From the NCBI GenBank assembly GCA_050259615.1, contig JBLNAZ010000196.1, positions 1-9,650 on the forward strand: a stretch of 9,650 nucleotides of DNA, given 5' to 3'. Below the pieces are notes generated by a model, which did no database searches, was not told where the DNA came from, and saw only the letters and a program-made list of their open reading frames with translations. Source of the DNA: JAAXKN01 sp050259615 (lineage in GTDB: Bacteria; Bacteroidota; Ignavibacteria; Ignavibacteriales; SURF-24). A program made the position numbers and the translations under genes. This document shows, one piece after another, positions 7,194-9,650 of this stretch (within the stretch, counting starts at the first letter, position 1; the number at the start of each line of letters is the position of its first letter).

Positions 7194-8222
7194 ATGAAGA
7201 AAATACTGATACTGCTGTTTTTAATATTCCCGCTTACACTCGAGGCACAGGTCTTTAACAGAAATGTTTCCAAGACGGGTACCGTTGCGGCAACATTTCT
7301 CGAAATACCCGTCGGAGCAGCCTCAATCGGTATGGGAGGCGCATTTGTCAGCATTGCCAACGACGCTACTGCACTATACTGGAATGCCTCGGGCATTGCC
7401 CTAATGCAGCAGACGGAATTCCTGGCCCAGCATACTAACTGGATCGGCGGTACCGGCTTCGACTTTGCCGCTCTTGTACTCCCCTTAAGCGGCATCGGAA
7501 CCTTCGGCTTCAGCTTTACTTCGCTCAGCATGCCCGACATGAAAGTTACTACCGTGGAAATGCCCCAGGGTACGGGCGAATTCTTCTCTGCCGGCGATAT
7601 GGCCGTGGGCGTATCCTATGCAATGAGCCTTACAGACAGATTTTCCATCGGCTTTAATGCCAAGTATATACAGCAGAGTATCTGGCACGAAACTGCTTCC
7701 GGATTTGCCGTGGACTTCAGCACCCTCTTCAGAACCGACCTTTTGAACGGACTCGTAATAGGGGCTGCAATTTCTAACTTCGGCACTTCAATGAAACTTG
7801 CCGGCAGGGATACCAGAACGTTCGGACGCGTGGACCCCACAAAACAGGGATCAAATGAAAGAATACCGTTCGACATTGAAATGGATTCCTGGGACCTGCC
7901 CCTGTTTATGCAGCTCGGAATTTCAACTAATGTGGTAAAAACGGAAGAATTAAAATGGGTTCTGGCCGTTGACGCTCTTCACCCGAACGATAACTACGAA
8001 AGCGTTAACGTGGGAAGCGAAGTCTCTTATCACGACATGGTCTTCTTAAGAGGTGGCTTTAATTCGCTGTTCCTTAAACAGAAAGAAGGCGGCCTCTCGC
8101 TCGGCATTGGCGTGAGCTCGGGCAACTTCTTCGGACAGACCGGCATCAGGTTCGACTATGCATACAGGAATTTCGGACGCCTGGAAAATATTCACGTTTT
8201 TTCTGTCGACCTGAAATTCTAA
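7194..8222 (+). CDS. PorV/PorQ-family outer-membrane beta-barrel protein
   Basis: From ATG 7194 the protein has 342 residues; GTG 7188 would add two. Residues 1-18 form a signal peptide (MKKILILLFLIFPLTLEA). The mature N-terminus carries the family hallmark at about 36-69: LEIPVGAASIGMGGAF, then ND-AT and LYWNASGIA, as in PorV/PorQ proteins and more distantly FadL-type barrels. The rest alternates in amphipathic strands (FGFSFTSLSM, FSIGFNAKYIQQS, GLVIGAAISNFG, LSLGIGVSSG, IRFDYAYRNFG) and ends HVFSVDLKF with a terminal phenylalanine, as expected for a 14-strand-like barrel. In Bacteroidota, PorV (LptO) binds the C-terminal sorting domain of T9SS cargo and carries it to the attachment complex, while PorQ works with PorZ. 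Ignavibacteria and relatives have many paralogues of unproven role. Its place directly after a gene with a T9SS sorting domain suggests a dedicated shuttle or anchor for that protein; this is inference. I give no symbol because porV and porQ cannot be told apart here. Confidence 0.88.
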   Translation: MKKILILLFLIFPLTLEAQVFNRNVSKTGTVAATFLEIPVGAASIGMGGAFVSIANDATALYWNASGIALMQQTEFLAQHTNWIGGTGFDFAALVLPLSGIGTFGFSFTSLSMPDMKVTTVEMPQGTGEFFSAGDMAVGVSYAMSLTDRFSIGFNAKYIQQSIWHETASGFAVDFSTLFRTDLLNGLVIGAAISNFGTSMKLAGRDTRTFGRVDPTKQGSNERIPFDIEMDSWDLPLFMQLGISTNVVKTEELKWVLAVDALHPNDNYESVNVGSEVSYHDMVFLRGGFNSLFLKQKEGGLSLGIGVSSGNFFGQTGIRFDYAYRNFGRLENIHVFSVDLKF

Positions 8223-8242
8223 AGGACACGGAATGAAGCATG

Positions 8243-8280
8243 ATAATTAAAAGAAACTGTGCTCACACTGATTTAATTAT
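8243..8280 (+). repeat. AT-only inverted repeat between the PorV-like and parvulin genes
   Basis: ATAATTAAA at 8243-8251 is the exact reverse complement of TTTAATTAT at 8272-8280, with a 20-base loop. The stem has no G-C pair and no following T-tract, so it is a poor terminator. It could be an mRNA-processing site, an operator for a dimeric regulator, or chance in AT-rich DNA. Confidence 0.4.
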
Positions 8281-8289
8281 TTCAGTAAA

Positions 8290-8294
8290 AAGGA
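8290..8294 (+). promoter_or_regulatory. Ribosome binding site AAGGA for the parvulin-like gene
   Basis: AAGGA lies four bases before ATG 8299, which opens directly into a signal peptide, so the start is well supported. Confidence 0.55.
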
Positions 8295-8298
8295 AATT

Positions 8299-9650
8299 AT
8301 GTTTTTAAGATACTGTAAATTTATTAAGATAAGCTTTACTATAACTCTTCTCTTATCTTTTATTTCTATTGCAAATGCCCAGGATGAAACGGACTTAAAA
8401 AAGTTTAACCTGGATAATAAAAACTATAAGTCCCTTATTGTTGCAAGCGTTGGAAACATAAAGATTACTGCACAGGAATTTCTGGCAAGCTACGAGTTCG
8501 GTCCGGCTTTTGCAAAGCGCGGGAAGAATTCCCTCAGGCGCTACCTGGACTTTATGATCTATGAAAAGCTCCTGGCTTACGACGGATACTCCAAAGGGCT
8601 CGATAAGTCCGACGACGTCAATGTGATGCTCTCCGACATAGAAGGCGACCTGGCAACTGAAGAGCTCTACAAAAACAATATCTGGAACAACATTTCTGTA
8701 AGCGACAGGGAAATTGAAGAGGGCGTTAAGAAAGAGCTCGTTCAGCTTGAGCTGAAATGGATCTATAAACCGTCTTTTGAAGAGATTAAACAGGATTATG
8801 CAAAAATCCGGAGCGGAATTCCTTTCGACACACTATTCAACGAACAGTTCAGAAGCGGAATTAAATATGAGGACCGGTATCTCCAGTCAACTGCATTCAG
8901 CCTTCAGAAGAATAATCCTCTCCTTTCTGCAATAGTTGATACAATGAAGCCGGGAGATGTAACCCCGCCAGTTAAAACACCCGACGGGTGCTACATACTT
9001 AAGCTCGATAACCAGTGGCGGAGCATGATAACTACAGAAAGTGAAATGGAAAAGCTGAAATATGAAGTCAACCGCGCCAGATTGAAAGCTAAGGCCGACT
9101 CCGCTTCAGACAAGTACGTGCAAAGCCTCATGCTTAAGGAAAAGCCCGTAATTCAAAGAGAGGCATTCAATATCCTTAAGGCGCACCTTATAAATAAATT
9201 CCTATCCCCTGAAAAGTACAAAGAGTGGAACCCGGAGAAAAATATAGCTGCAGCGTACCCCGGTTTTAATCCTTCAGACATAGCTCCGTACGAAAAGCTT
9301 GTCCTCGTGGAAAAAAAACACGGCAGCCTTACCATTCAGGACTTTATGAAATGGTACACAACAAGAGAGCCTTATATCAATTTCGATAAATCCTCCCACC
9401 AGGCATTCTTTGTGTTCCTTCAGAATATTGTATGGCGCATGGTGCGCGACAACGTTTTGACACGCCTTGCATTCAAAGAAGGCTTCCAGAAACAGAATGA
9501 AGTTACCGTTCAGAAAAAATGGTGGAAGGATAAGCTCGTCTACTCAAAGATGAAGCTCGAAGTTGCCTCTTCAATTAAAATTGATGAAGACAAGGTGAAA
9601 GAATTCTACAACAGCTATCTTCACCGCTACAAGGACGAGAAGGGTATGGT
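8299..9650 (+). CDS. SurA-like periplasmic peptidyl-prolyl isomerase/chaperone (3' truncated)
   Basis: The frame is open from ATG 8299 to the window end, giving 450 residues without a stop. Residues 1-27 are a signal peptide (TITLLLSFISIANA). Residues about 45-140 match a SurA_N-like chaperone segment: SVGNIKITAQEFLASYE, a helical LRRYLDFMIYEKLLAYDGYS, and a charged helix followed by SVSDREIEEGVKKE. Residues about 147-239 have parvulin layout: LQLELKWIYK, a helix, IRSGIPFDTLFNEQF, and KPGDVTPPVKTPDGCYILKL. The residues after 250 are helical and charged, and VKEFYNSYLHRYKDEKG near the end may lead into a second parvulin domain. SurA-type proteins escort unfolded outer-membrane barrels through the periplasm, which fits a gene directly behind two barrel genes. 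The two histidines typical of active parvulins (RHIL-like and GyHI-like positions) appear to be replaced by KWIY and CYIL, so this first domain may be a chaperone without isomerase activity. The family call is fairly sure; the activity is uncertain. Confidence 0.82.
   Translation, partial: MFLRYCKFIKISFTITLLLSFISIANAQDETDLKKFNLDNKNYKSLIVASVGNIKITAQEFLASYEFGPAFAKRGKNSLRRYLDFMIYEKLLAYDGYSKGLDKSDDVNVMLSDIEGDLATEELYKNNIWNNISVSDREIEEGVKKELVQLELKWIYKPSFEEIKQDYAKIRSGIPFDTLFNEQFRSGIKYEDRYLQSTAFSLQKNNPLLSAIVDTMKPGDVTPPVKTPDGCYILKLDNQWRSMITTESEMEKLKYEVNRARLKAKADSASDKYVQSLMLKEKPVIQREAFNILKAHLINKFLSPEKYKEWNPEKNIAAAYPGFNPSDIAPYEKLVLVEKKHGSLTIQDFMKWYTTREPYINFDKSSHQAFFVFLQNIVWRMVRDNVLTRLAFKEGFQKQNEVTVQKKWWKDKLVYSKMKLEVASSIKIDEDKVKEFYNSYLHRYKDEKGM

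Overview
The window most likely comes from a bacterium of the Bacteroidota/Chlorobiota group, and Ignavibacteria is the best guess. The reasons are two proteins with C-terminal type IX secretion (T9SS) sorting domains (one with the motif NFPNPFNPTTTIRYSIPE, a style common in Ignavibacteria), a PorV/PorQ-family outer-membrane protein, and a TonB-dependent receptor with an N-terminal carboxypeptidase-regulatory-like domain. The taxon is an inference from protein style; there is no rRNA or other marker here.

All genes lie on the + strand and coding density is high. (1) 3-926 is the 3' end of a secreted, carbohydrate-binding-like protein ending in a canonical T9SS type A sorting domain. (2) 927-1140 is the only sizeable non-coding stretch. 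It carries a run of stem-loops, including a very GC-rich one at 1008-1041, and none looks like a normal intrinsic terminator. (3) 1141-3846 is a 901-residue TonB-dependent receptor. (4) 3873-7127 is a 1084-residue exported protein with acidic Ca-binding-like loops, a fibronectin-III-like domain and a divergent T9SS sorting domain. (5) 7194-8222 is a 342-residue PorV/PorQ-family beta-barrel. (6) 8299-9650 is the 5' part of a SurA-like periplasmic parvulin, cut by the window end.

Genes 3 to 6 are separated by only 26, 66 and 76 bases and each has a good ribosome binding site, so they probably form one operon. They fit one theme, building and loading the outer membrane: an energised receptor, a large T9SS cargo that may sit on the surface next to it, a PorV-like protein of the family that carries T9SS cargo to the surface, and a SurA-like chaperone that could help barrel proteins cross the periplasm. 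The receptor/large-secreted-protein pair is reminiscent of SusC/SusD, but the partner is not a lipoprotein and does not look like SusD. No substrate can be named from sequence.

I see no tRNA, rRNA, CRISPR array, insertion sequence, phage gene or defence gene. The most unusual items are the undescribed large secreted protein (4), the structured leader (2), and a parvulin domain that seems to lack its usual histidines (6).
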